This document shows positions 32,787 through 43,900 of a stretch of 64,000 bases of DNA, piece after piece (the first letter of the stretch is position 1; every line of letters starts with the position of its first letter). The stretch is from contig CAJNDS010002158.1 of assembly GCA_905221605.1 (NCBI GenBank), positions 1 through 64,000 on the forward strand, in the 5' to 3' direction. Origin of the DNA: Symbiodinium natans (Eukaryota; Sar; Dinophyceae; Suessiales; Symbiodiniaceae). The notes beneath the pieces were generated by a model that was not told the origin of the DNA, ran no database searches, and was given only the letters and a program-made list of their open reading frames with translations. The position numbers and the translations under genes are program-made.

Positions 32787-35182
32787 CTGCCGGGCAAACC
32801 CTTGAAACCCCAGTTTAGGGTTTAGGGTTTAGGGTTTAGGGTTTAATTAGGGTTTAGCCCAACTACAGGCCTTGAGGACTTGGGGCGCAGAGTGCCTCGC
32901 AGGGTTTTAGGGCCTCCAAAGCTCAACCCCCGACCCCACCAAAAGTCACAAAACCTCGCCAAAAACCCTAAACCCCAAACCCTAAGCCCTTTTGCAACAT
33001 GGGCTTTGGGGCGAGCCAGGCCCTAAACCCTAAACCCTAAATCGTAAACCCAAAACCCTAAACCCTAAACCCGAAACCCCAAACCCTAAACCCTACACCC
33101 TACACCCTACACCCTAAACCCTAAACCCTAAACCCTAAAACCAAAACAAAGACGTCAGCAGCCTCTGCTCGTGCGGGGGCCGTGGCGGACGTGGAAGCTG
33201 CCCTGGATGCTTTGAAGCTGCCGGTGCCTCTGGGGTGGAGAGTTTAGGGTTTAGGGTGTAGGATTTAGGGTTTAGGGGTGGAGGCTACTGGTCTGCTAAG
33301 GGGCGCTTCAACTTAGATTCCGGCTTTTCAGCGAGTACACAGCAGGATGATTCTAGCAGTCTGCTGAAACAGATCTGACACAAGCTGCAAAGAGAACCTA
33401 AAGTCTGATATTCTTCTTCATCTTCTCGCAATACTTGGAGGTTCAGCCGAAGTGAGGTTAGAACCATAGTTAAACAGTTAGCGTACTTATCACACTACTG
33501 AAAATCAAAAACTAACCTCCAAGTACAAGCCAATCTAAACCCTAGACCCTAAACCCTACACCCTGCGCCTCACTGTGTCGGAACCATCCTCGGAATCCGC
33601 CAACGACTTTCACGCAGCTGTCCAGGGCCGGGGATTGGGTGGAGGGGGGGGGCCTTTTCAAAGCACAGGATCCCTGAACAGTAGGGTTTAGGGGGTCTAG
33701 GGTTTGGGGTTTAGGGCTTTAGGGTTTCGACTCTCATAGCAGAAGCAGGCAAGGCGCCAGTAGGTTCCACTCCGAAGGGACACACTGGCCCATAACTGTT
33801 CGATCCCCAGCCGGATTACCCAAAAGTATACACCGACCACATCTACCCACACACGCCAACTACCCGGGATATGCCCCAGAGCCGTGTTCACCTCAGAGCC
33901 TGTGTTGAAACCCACAGCAGAATTTGAACAATACACGCCCAGCACCACCACCGCACAACTAGCCGACACATGAGCCGCCTTGCCCCTATTCCACTCCAGT
34001 GAAACTGTCCGCTCCTCCCACACTCAGTGCTCCATCTTCTGTATACACATCAAGCAGGTTGCGACCATACTACTGCCTCTCTGGCACACGTCTTGGCAAT
34101 CTTTGGCCCCTGGAATTGCTTGCAAAGCATCCGGGGCATCGTCTTCTCTTGTCCCAAGGCGGACTGTTTTAAAATGATCGTGAAGTGGAATCCCAGTCTT
34201 CCTAAATAAGGGCCTTCCCTCGCCCCCGTGGCGTGGAGAAAGAGGCCCTGGACCTGTACAAAACTTCAGCGTCTTGTAGCGATGTCCAACATGACCTTGC
34301 ATTGCAGGCGAGTCTCTGCGTCCAAACAAATCTTGGCCATCCTCCTTCTTCTCGACCTGTAATTCATGCTAGGAACACACTGCTCTGTAGTCAGAAGGCG
34401 TGGCTTGCTACTGTCCCGTCTGAGAGGTCGGATGCTTTCATTGAGCTTGCATTTAGCCCGGATACTCTCAAGCTCGAAGGGCCTAGCAAGGTCAAGCCCA
34501 GCACACATCACTCAAGAGCTCTCAAGTCACGAGGCTGAATGTTCACCTGATGACCCAGATGGCATGTCTTTGTGCATTGCGGTGGCGTGACTCGCAAAAA
34601 AAGTGCCTCGATGCGAACTGCCGCAGCACCAAGGCCTGTGCGGAAAAGCACTCGCACAGGTTTCTCATGTTAGCCTCGGAAAGTCAAAAACAAAAACAAA
34701 AACACGCACACCACGTGAGACGGGCCAGACGCAGCCTGCTTGACTTCTGGACGAAAGGCCCGGACCTACCCACACCTACAGCACAAAAGGTCGGCGTACT
34801 GAGTTGGAGTTGGAACAGCAACCCCTAAACCACAACCTGCAAGCCAACATCCCCTAGCTGGTCCTGGCTTGTGAATGGACTTCCCCTAAACCCTAAACCC
34901 TTAACCCTAAACCTGTTTTGCAGCAGCCCAAGAATCAAAACCGAACAGGATGTCGCGAACCTTCGTGTCTTCATGCCCTCAAGATAAAGCCAGAAGCCAC
35001 ATCCTGTAGCAGCATCACCTCGCATCACCTCATAAACCCGAAATTCTTGTGACACTGCGACGCTCTATACTTGCACGTTCATGGGCACTCAGAAGTAGGG
35101 CTATAAGTACCCTAGATACGGTTCTTACTAAGTAGTTACCATACATATAACCCTACTTACAAAAGACCCATGAACCTCCAAG
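32787..35182. other. Repeat-rich stretch with unresolved islands
   Basis: TTTAGGG at 32814-32850, CCCTAAA variants at 33019-33142 (with CCCTACA units), TTTAGGG at 33242-33280. The island 33143-33241 between the last two is open on both strands (VADVEAALDALKLPV on plus; an Ala/Thr/Ser-rich frame on minus). From 33700 to 34850 several ORFs of 60-108 codons overlap on both strands without resemblance to anything. Family D arms occupy 35084-35182. Confidence 0.45.
35084..35182. mobile_element. Palindromic element family D, copy 2
   Basis: Arms TTCATGGGCACTCAGAAGTA and CTTACAAAAGACCCATGAAC are in inverted orientation and match the intron at 1577-1725. The right end CCTCCAAG is the proposed acceptor for the exon that follows. 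Confidence 0.5.
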
Positions 35183-35355
35183 TAAGTCTTCTCTTGCTGC
35201 CCCTCAAATCCACCCCGGAGCCTCGCGACGGGAAGGGCAAGTCACTCGAGGAGTCGTCGAAGCGCCTTCTGTCGAACACCACGCGCCTTCCTCCGGTCAG
35301 GGCTTCACGGCTCAAGCATCTCCCAGCCGCAGGTTGCGGTGTAGAGAGACTGTAA
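35183..35355 (+). CDS. Candidate terminal exon, plus strand
   Basis: Opens after CCATGAACCTCCAAG, the right end of a family D element, and runs 56 codons to TAA at 35353-35355. It reads EPRDGKGKSLEESSKRLLSN and later RASRLKHLPAAGCGVERL: basic, Ser-rich and high in G/C at third positions. No upstream exon was joined and no family is recognised. Confidence 0.45.
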
Positions 35356-35825
35356 AACCTGTGAAGTGGAAGAAGAAACCCAGGCTCTATGAACTTCAGA
35401 GGCTAGCTTCGTGCAAAGCCATCGCCCTGGAGGAAGACGAAGGCAAGGCGCTTACCACGAAGCTGCACCTTCACGCAACTTGAGGGCCACGCGCAGAGCT
35501 TGGGCACATTATACCTACCCGTAGCAGAAGCTAAATGACTGGATCAATGGTCAGCGAGATTGTGGCACACTACGGCTGATAACTTTACAGTTCAGAGGCT
35601 CTTTCCTGTGATGGTTGTGGCTTCGCTGGCAAATGCTGGCAGTGGCGCAGGCGCAGGAGATTTCGCAGCTACCTTTGACTGTCACTCTTCTTAGGTGCAG
35701 ATTTGCCCATCCTGAATGAAGCCTTCTATACGCCTTCAGCCCGCCAGGAAAACCCTAAACCCTAAACCCTAAACCCTAAACCCTAAACCCTAACTTTGGG
35801 GGCGCAGATCTAAAGCCACCATCAG

Positions 35826-35921
35826 GGCCTCGGCGACGGTGCCGACCACTTGTACGACATCACCGCACCCTTCAAGACGGCGTGGCCACCCCTGGGCAAA
35901 GATGGGCTCACTTTGCAGAAG
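35826..35921 (+). CDS. Candidate exon closed by a GTTTAGGG donor
   Basis: 96-nt island after CCACCATCAG with exon end CAGAAG|GTTTAGGG. It reads GDGADHLYDITAPFKTAWPP then LGKDGLTLQK, phase 0 in and out, with strongly G/C-ending codons. It sits between CCCTAAA (35752-35792) and TTTAGGG (35922-35950). The minus strand is also open, so strand confidence is moderate. Confidence 0.45.
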
Positions 35922-35931
35922 GTTTAGGGTT

Positions 35932-38349
35932 TATGGTTTAGGGTTTAGGGGCGTTAACGGCAAGCTTGAGGCTTCTACAGGGAATACTTACGGCTTAGGC
36001 CCTTTGAAGTTCATGGCAGGCTGCGAAATTCCCCTGTGAAGCGGTCTGAGGGCTCTCTCGACATCGCTTAGGCTATTAGGTTTAGGGTTTAGGGTTTAGG
36101 GTTTGGGGTTTAGGGGGGCCACAGTAAACCAATCCTGCACGCTCAATGTTGAGATAGTTGCACCAGCCCGTACTGGGGAGCCCTGATCTACCCTCCATAA
36201 AACCCAAGGCCCCTATGCTTCAGAAACCTTTCAGCATCAGGCAGGTAATTCGGTTCAAAGACTTTAAGGTCCCTCTCTCTTAGCCCAGGCCTCTGCCTCG
36301 CCATCCATCTGCCGGCAGCCATCGAAAGATGCGGCTGACAGCCAACTCCGGTTGAAGGCTGTACACAGTCACTTTCTGAAGGAGGGTGTCTGGTTTGGGG
36401 TCGCTAAGCTGGCACAACCTGGTAGAGTTTTCTGGCACAACATGGCACAACTCTCTGGAGCACGTCCGGAGCTCATCTCGGGCACGTGTGCTGCTTGCAA
36501 TAGGAGCCAGGTCCGTGAAAGATCACATGGAAGCTTGGCAAAACAGGCCGATGCTCACAGGAGCTTGCCATATTTCAAGACCCCATGCAGCAGAGGGACC
36601 AGCAAAACATGATCATGCGGTACACATCTCGGCTTTATGCTTCGCTGCAAGCATGGCATCGGATAGGTCCCGCGCAATCTGCTTCATGACCGTATCCAGC
36701 AGAGAAGATGCTTTGTGCTCTGCCGCCTTAGGCATGCAGCCAGCAGACGCGAAGCAACTTTAAAACGCTCTCACTCATGGCCTTCTGCATCTGTTCACGA
36801 GCAGCTCGCTCTTGGTTTTCCTTCCTGAGCGAGGAACGGAGCACTGTGGAAAGATGCGCATGCCATGATTTTACTTTCGTATACTTGTACTATATGATGT
36901 GTATATATATATATAGATATAGAGACATATATATATATATGTAATATGAAGAGAGGTACATCTGATGATCATCAATCGCATCTGATGATCATCAATCGCA
37001 CGGTCAGCGCACCGTCAACCTACAATAGAAAGCCCTGAACGCCCCCAAGCTGCATCCCAGCGTCGCAGTTCGGGCTTTGTCATCTGTGCTGGTGGCGCGG
37101 GGCCTTGCCGCCCAAGGGGCCACGCCAGTCCCCCATCCCTGTACCCCGTCTTGGTAGTCCCAGACGGTATACCCTAAACAGATCATGACAATTCCGGTGG
37201 TGGGCGATTTCGGTTTCAGGGCATGCATGCGCCAAAGGCAGACATGTAAGGCTGGCAAGCGTCTGGGCCATGTCCTGGACTGTATGGTATTCGGGATGTT
37301 TAAGGAAGCGCAAAGCTACAGTTGAACTTGAAGGTGAAGGCCCACTTTCTGGCGCATGCCGAGCCCTATTTCGCTATACACGACGAAAGGCAAAAGCCTA
37401 ACTTTTTTCACCTCAAATGCCATCAAGTCCAAGAGTCAGCATCGTTTAGGGTTCAGGGTTTAGGTTTTCGACTTTCGCACTCGCTCAAGCAGGAAACGTT
37501 TCTGTTCGGATTCGGCATGACTGCTCAGCTCCAACTCCCTCCCGTCAGCAGCTACGAGTACCCACACCTTGAACATTCCTATCACATCTCCGGCAGAGCC
37601 AAGCTCACTCTTCTACTACGGTTTAGGGTTTTGGGCTCGAGGAAGTGTCAAGAAAGTTGTGGGCCCGACATGTCTGATCCTGGCCATTTGGTCCACTGGC
37701 TGCCCTGCCACGCACTTGGAGAAACAGCTATGAAGTTTGGACTGTTTGAGGGCACAAGCGCTGGGGCAAAGTGCTGGAGGTTGTAGATGTCATGGGGTCA
37801 GTTCCTATACTCCCCGTTGAAAAAGTAATAATAAAAACAACTGTATCTTCAACAACTCCCTCAAGGTTCTTAAGAAAGATGGCCGAACAACATATACCTC
37901 TTGAGAAACCTAGTGGGTTCCCGGGCCTGGAATTTCTTGGAATACATACATGATGCCACACCACTTCTTGGCCGACCTAAGCCCCCGAAGACGCAAAGCC
38001 TGGAAGGCTGAAGCCTACATACTACCAAAGCCTTGAGAATTGGAACATGTTTTTTTCTTTGGGGGGGGGGGGGTGTGCTTATAGTATACTTCTCTGGGGG
38101 ACCATAAGGGAAGACTATTTGTAATTCCCACCCCGATATAACCATATTACATACAAGAAAGGGTTGTGGTTGCAAGAGAAGCTTTCTGGAGCTGCGGTGG
38201 GTATCCTTTTTTGGCATGGGACTGGCCTGAGGGCGGCGTGCACAGGGGCATCAGTCATCGAAATCAACACAAAACCGAACAAGTAAACCCAAATCTCAAT
38301 AAACCGACGCAATAAACCCAACAAGCCCCTATAACCCTAAACCCTAAAC
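35932..38349. other. Stretch without a supported gene
   Basis: TTTAGGG at 36080-36114, an AT-rich repeat at 36895-36950, a 20-base tandem duplication at 36961-37000, repeat B copy 3 (38099-38145) next to a G-run at 38058-38071. ORFs to 154 codons near 37.3-37.8 kb are unrecognised. Confidence 0.45.
36961..37000 (+). repeat. 20-bp tandem repeat with internal palindrome
   Basis: Two exact 20-base units, each containing the palindrome TGATGATCATCA. Confidence 0.85.
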
Positions 38350-38402
38350 CCAACAAGCCCCAATAACACCTTTGCAAAAGATGTGAGAGCCCACAGTGAT
38401 GC
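38350..38402 (-). CDS. Candidate short exon, minus strand
   Basis: 53-nt island that opens after GGAGTGTCTCAG and closes flush at GTTTAGGG. It reads ASLWALTSFAKVLLGLVG, phase 0 in and 2 out. TTTAGGG variants lie on its right and CCCTAAA on its left. Isolated; no family. Confidence 0.4.
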
Positions 38403-39146
38403 CTGAGACACTCCGCGAGCCCGATACGATTTAGGGCTTCACAGGGTTTAGCGGGTGTAGGGTGTAGGGTTTAGGGCGCTAGCCTGAACCAGAAAACTTT
38501 CTGATCCTCATGGCCCCTCAAAACACTGGAGAGTCTTGGTAGCCCCGTAACCATACTATCATAAGGGCACCCTTTTTGGGCTTGGCCATTTTTTTAGGGA
38601 AAACCAGAACCAAAAAAAGGGTAAAGGGCACCACTGGGCCACCAAGGAGTCGTAAGTCGAGTGGGGGGCCTTGGGCTGGGAAGCCTGCTGTCGGTCTTTG
38701 GCGCTGGACTGATCCTGATCTCGATTAGGGTTTCGGGTTTAGGGTTTAGGGTTTAGGAGGTGCGTGGAGCTCTCAAGGATTGGTGGGTTGAAGACTTAGG
38801 TGCTGAGTTCACTTGGCGAAAAAGGGTTACTGTAACCTTTTTCCTTTTTAAGGGGTTTTATACTACCCCAAAAGGTTAAAAGGTTACCCACCCAGGCCTG
38901 AAGTACAGGTTAGGGTTTAAGGGGGGCTTTAATCGCCTCATGCTCGGGGACACGCCAGGCGAGGCGCCAACCAGATCCAGTGAGCATTCTAGGGCTTAGG
39001 GTTCGGTTAGGGTTTAGGGTTTAGGGTTTAGGGTTTAGGGTTTAGGGTTTAGGGTTTAGGGTTTAGGGTTTAGGGTTTAGGGTTTAGGGTTTAGGGTTTA
39101 GGGTTTTGCGGCCGATACTGACTATTCAGGGCTCATGCTGAGAGAG
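38403..39146. other. Telomere-like arrays and an inverted repeat
   Basis: TTTAGGG variants at 38430-38475 and 38727-38757, an inverted repeat of AAAGGGTTACTGTAACC type at 38818-38895, and the longest perfect array of the window at 39005-39105. A hydrophobic open island just before 38727 may be an exon. Confidence 0.5.
39005..39105 (+). repeat. Longest TTTAGGG array, about fourteen units
   Basis: Fourteen near-perfect TTTAGGG units, internal to the window and flanked by ordinary sequence, so it is not a chromosome end. Confidence 0.95.
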
Positions 39147-40588
39147 GCAGGACCCTACAAGTGCTCTTCTAAAAACCCAACGTGTTGTTGGTGCTGGTCC
39201 TGCCACAAGTCATGGGCCAAGGTTTAGGGTTTAGGGTTTAGGGTTTAGGGTTTAGGGTTCAACCACAAAGCCTCCCCCGGTGCGTCCTTCGGCGGCTCCG
39301 ACTTTGCCCGCCACCTCCATGCATGGAGTGGAGGGCTTTAAGTTCGGTTTAGGGTTTAGGGTTTAGGGTTTGGGGTTTGGGGTTTGGGGTTTAGTTTAGG
39401 GTTTAGGGTTTAGGGTTTAGGGTTGGCACTTCGAATTGCTTCGTCTTCCTCCCAAAGCGTTTCGAAGGTGCGTGTGTGTTGCATCTCGCACCCCCCCCCC
39501 CACCCCCACACATGTTTCAAGACTTTTCCCCCGAGCATGCTGGCAGGTGAATCCCGCAACGCCATTTGAGTTCCTTCCTCTCATGTTCCCCCCTGCCGCT
39601 GCAGAGGTACTTCATTTGTCTCAGTACAAATATCACACTAGCCAACAGCAGGTACCCAGCCCAAAGCCCAAACCCACGAAAGTAGGCAACTCCCCCAACA
39701 TCTCGTTACGGCCCTAGGCAAGGTTGAAGCCAGCCTCCCAAAGAAGCCGCCGCGGGCATCGGCTTTGTCCTCACCAGAGATCGGCTCAGGGCCGTTTAGG
39801 GCTCAGGGGCCTACCAGGATGGGCTATATAATCCCCATAGTCAACCCTAGGAAGGGCCTTTTCAAGGGGTGAATTATAGGGTATAATAGTCCGTCCTGCT
39901 AGGGTTTGGGTTTCGGGGTCTAGGGCCAAAGTTTAGGGTTTAGGCTGCTCAATATGGTTCGGTGCAGGGCTGCGAGGCGCACTTTTAGGGTCTGTCGTTC
40001 CTAGACACAACCCTGCTCTTCAAAACCCCCAACTCCTGTCAACAAAGGCGAAAACATAAGCTATGAGGCCATATCACCATCTGGAGCAGATACCCGACAA
40101 GTAACTACTCGAACTCCGTCTCCTAACCTATACCGTACAGGCTGTCGGTGTCCTGTATCTTTTCGCAGGCCGAGTTTAGCTGTGTAGAAGGAGAAACAAG
40201 GGATTGGGATTCAGTTTAGCTGGGTTTAGGGTTTAGAGTTTAGTTGGGCTTTCAGGCTGAAGGGCTTGGAGCCGGAGAGCGGAGCTAAGCGTCAGAGCGT
40301 GGCGAGAGAGCCTCTGCAAAGGCTTAGGGGGCTGTCGGTTCATCCAAGAAATAATCCCACATTACCCCATAACCCATACAAGGAGAACATAAGGAAGGGC
40401 TTGACCACACCCCCTAGCTTCTTTTGTGGGCATGCCCATGTTGAATATTTCTTAGAGTTTAGGATGTTTTTCGCCACGCACAAACCCTAAACCCTAAACC
40501 CTAAACCCTGAACCCTGAACCCTGAACCCTGAACCCTACACCCTAAACCCCAGGTTTGGGCTCACAGTCGTTGGCCTTGTAGCCTTAG
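39147..40588 (+). CDS. Plus-strand multi-exon gene, partial (Cys-rich first exon seen)
   Basis: Candidate exons: 39147-39221, 39271-39346, 39547-39651, 39723-39793, 39968-39989, 40169-40213, 40263-40321 and, weaker, 40554-40588. From 39547 on, phases agree at every junction; the step 39346 to 39547 does not, so one exon is missing there. The first exon is Cys-rich (KCSSKNPTCCWCWSCHKSW) and could bind zinc. Others read PLMFPPAAAEVLHLSQYKY, ASLPKKPPRASALSSPEIGS, FSCVEGETRDWDS and EPESGAKRQSVAREPLQR. Donors include GTTTAGGG (39222, 39347, 39794), GTACCC, GTTTAGC and GCTTAGGG. Acceptors are AG|G or the pyrimidine-rich TGTATCTTTTCGCAG. Family unknown. Confidence 0.55.
39347..39423 (+). repeat. TTTAGGG/TTTGGGG array acting as intron start
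   Basis: Begins as GTTTAGGG immediately after exon 39271-39346 and includes three TTTGGGG units. Confidence 0.9.
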
Positions 40589-40974
40589 GATGCCTTAGGG
40601 TAGTTGCATGGTCCCTTCATATGGGCCCTTAAAAAGGGGACCCCTTATATGCTCCTTGTATACCCTCTACAACCCAAGGGCCCATACAGCAGAACCCTTT
40701 AAAGGAGGCTAAGGGACCATAGTAAGGGACCACGGAAAGTACCAAGGGGTGGCCAAGGAACTGGGACCTTGGCCACAGCGATCAATAAGAGAATCTGCTC
40801 AGAAGTCTAGGGCTTGGTAGGGGTCTTTTCCATAAGGGAATCCTACTAATTATTTGGGTCTATTTTCGGGGTCCCCTATTTTCGCAAACCCCCATATTCT
40901 AATAAGGGTACCCTTCTTGGGGGGAGTTGGCTACTTTCATAGCTGAATTAAGAGGTGTAATTGCAGCCTTGGAG
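40589..40974. other. Inverted repeats, no gene
   Basis: An imperfect palindrome built of GGTCCCTT/AAGGGACC type arms at 40608-40735, and repeat B copy 4 at 40828-40860 followed by sequence also seen in part near 32260 and 57920. Confidence 0.5.
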
Positions 40975-43900
40975 AAGTACCCCCTGGGTCCTTCTCCGCC
41001 TTCTGGTCCTTGCGCTGCGGCTCGCGTCCTCGCTGCGGCTGTTGCTGCTGCTCCTTCTGTCGCTGCTTTTCCGCCTTCTGCCTTTGCTGCTGCTCTTGCT
41101 CTTTTCCTCGGCGGTCGGAGACGTGGCCAGCACTCCGCAGGCCGCGGCCCCAGTACTAAAAAAAGGAATATAGGTTCATAAGATGGACAAACACGGATCT
41201 GCAGGATGTGCTTCAAGATCGGATCAAGCTAGTCGCTCAAGTCGACCCTTGTGGGTGCAACTTCAGAGATCAAGAGCACGGAGCCTTGATATGACTTCAG
41301 TCGGTGCGACTTCTTCCCTTTTTGCTTAGCATCACAAAGCGTGTCGGGGACCTCAGTTCGAGGATGCTACATGGAACCCAGGGCTCGGCGTATCTTGCTG
41401 CGCGCCAAGTCGCGAAACTGCTCCTCTTGCTGCTGCTGGCGCCGGCGCCGCGCTGCTTCCTCCTCCTGGCGAGGAAGAAGAGCTTGAGAAGACATAAATT
41501 TAGCGAAACCTTGGATCGGATGGATTCTGAGACATAGGGGGCTCTGATGGCAGCTGGTTGACGCTTTGATTTGGACTCTGGGTCACGATCTTGGGCACAG
41601 GTCTGGATAGACCACCCTTACCCACACAAGGCTGCTTTACTTGCAGGCCACGCAAGCCAGCAACCCCTCAGGGCCTGCTTCTCTTTTTCGCGCTTGAGAT
41701 CCTCCGCCTGGCCGCGAATCGGGCTTCGACTCTCACACTCGCACAACAGGCATCGGGTTTTGGATTCTTGGTATATTATAGGGTCTCATCAAAGATTCAA
41801 CCGATTACAGTACTCTTTTGCGAAGACAACTGAAATGAGATCACTTCACCCGCGGGATAATGCAATGTCATGCCTTTTCTCACTTTCACTGTTTTGTGTT
41901 CACGATGGCCTAATCGGAAATGAATGTGTTACAATCAGCGTTCTATCCGTGAGCAAACAAGAACACAAAAGGCCGACTTTGTTGCGAACGTGACAAGGAC
42001 ATACAGGGCAAGGAAATACAGAGAACATGTAATTTACTTCGCTCACTCACTTCGTTCACATTACTTTATTCAGCTTTTCTCTGCGTGCTTTCAATAGGAG
42101 TTAGAGTTCGCACTTCACATAACTTTACGGCAACTCTATCAATCTTGAACTCATGCAGCAACTTCCTGAACACAAAGCTGACAATAACACTCCAGGCTAC
42201 GGCACCCCGAAGCTTGCTATTGAAACCCTCCCCCTAAAACATCCTCAGGCAAAAACCCCCAAGAAGGGAACGCTAAGCCCTGAAAAAACCTTTTTATTGA
42301 ACTGGTGCCTGCTTCTTCCAGTGCTCTTCCTGCTCACGCCACTTCCTTTGCCGCTCCTCTGAATGCCCAGGGGAGCTTCGGGCGTCAAATTTGAAGGAAC
42401 GTGTGGCAATACGGGCCTGCTTTTTTTGACTTCGTTCTGGAGCCAAAAACGCTGGGTAGAACTGAAAAGCCCAAAAACACAGTGGGGAGAAACATCTGGA
42501 AACCCTCAAGCCAGCAGCGCAGATCCCATCGCCGGTCCTCTTCCTCTTGCTGACGCTTCTGTGCCGCCTCCTGCGAAATAAGGGGAATCCCAAGCCGAGC
42601 TATAGTAAGGTATCCTAACAAGGTCCATGGGGTTTCTGAAGGGGTTGATGTAAGGGGATGTAAGGTTTAGTTGGGAGTTATCGGGTCCCAACTATCGTGT
42701 TGTTAGGGGGATGTTTGTTGCCTCGGAGAGGGGGCCCCTTGGTCCTGCATTACGTCGCCTTTCTTCGGGGCCCTTTTTTTGCAAGGGCTTGGCTTCTCCA
42801 AGGGTATAAACGTAGAAACCTCATGAAGTTTTTAGCCGACGCTCCCCCGCAATCCAAGGGTGGCCCTTAGAAAAGCCTCTGCAAGAACATTCATACATAT
42901 GATCCTCCTAAACCCAATAAGAGAACATACAAAAACTGTCCCAAGGGCCTACATTATACTCAAAAAATGGCTCACTTAGTCTGGCAAGGGCCGGCGGACC
43001 TTGCGAAGCCGCTTCTGCTGCTCCTCCTCTTGGTGCTTCAGCTCCTTCTCCAGTCGGTCCTTCGCCACAGAAGGCTTCAATATCCATGATAATGATTATG
43101 CTATCGTATTAAAGTATCTAGTATCATCATAATGATTATGTTATCGTGTTAAGGTATATAGTATCATGATAACTTTCATAACAATTATGTTATCGTATTC
43201 CAGTACATAGTATCACCGTAATAATTCTGTTATCGCCTTAAAAAGTATATGAATTATCGGGCTTTTACTGATTTTCTTGAGCATATAATATACGCTTTGA
43301 GCTGAGAAAAGGGGGGGGGGGTGGAGAAGGGTGCCCGCACAGCACAGTTTTCAGCATCCTGCTCCCGCTTGTTCTTGATCCACTCCTGCTGCCACGCCTC
43401 CTGCGCGCGGACGGAGTTTAGGGATGGGCTGCCCTTGCCAAGTCGCTGAATGCTGCCGCAATGGTAGACCAATCTTTCACAATGCCAAACATTTCTCCGG
43501 CAAAGCCTGACAATTCCATACTTGAATGAGGTTCAGAAATTGAACCGACTTTTGGCTTGGTTTGACCTCGCTGCGTGTCGAACCTAAATGCGAAGGGGTT
43601 TTGGCCTGGCTACATCAGAGACATTGACAGCCGGCTGAATGTAGCTACAAGTCTAAACCACGAGACATGTAGACGAAGTGATTGAACTTTATTTGACGAG
43701 GCTTGTCCTTCTGAACATCTGCCCCACACATGTTTTGAACTTGTGTTCAGAGCCCCGGCGTTGCCCAATCGACCTCTCATGTTCTAGGTGCAGGTATTAC
43801 TTTAAAATTGGCAAGCGTTCTCACTTCCGACTCAAGGAAAACCATACTGCTCATTCTTCATGTTTGGGGCTCAAGCCCAGCCCCCACCCATCGCCCCAAT

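Noticed and set aside
39005-39105. Telomere or chromosome end
   Set aside because: The array is short, internal, flanked on both sides by ordinary sequence and only one of dozens in both orientations.
42301-42360. Cys-rich zinc-finger-like reading on plus (CSSCSRHFLCRSSEC)
   Set aside because: It is the complement of Gln/Glu/Lys codons; seven neighbouring islands consistently encode a coiled coil on minus.
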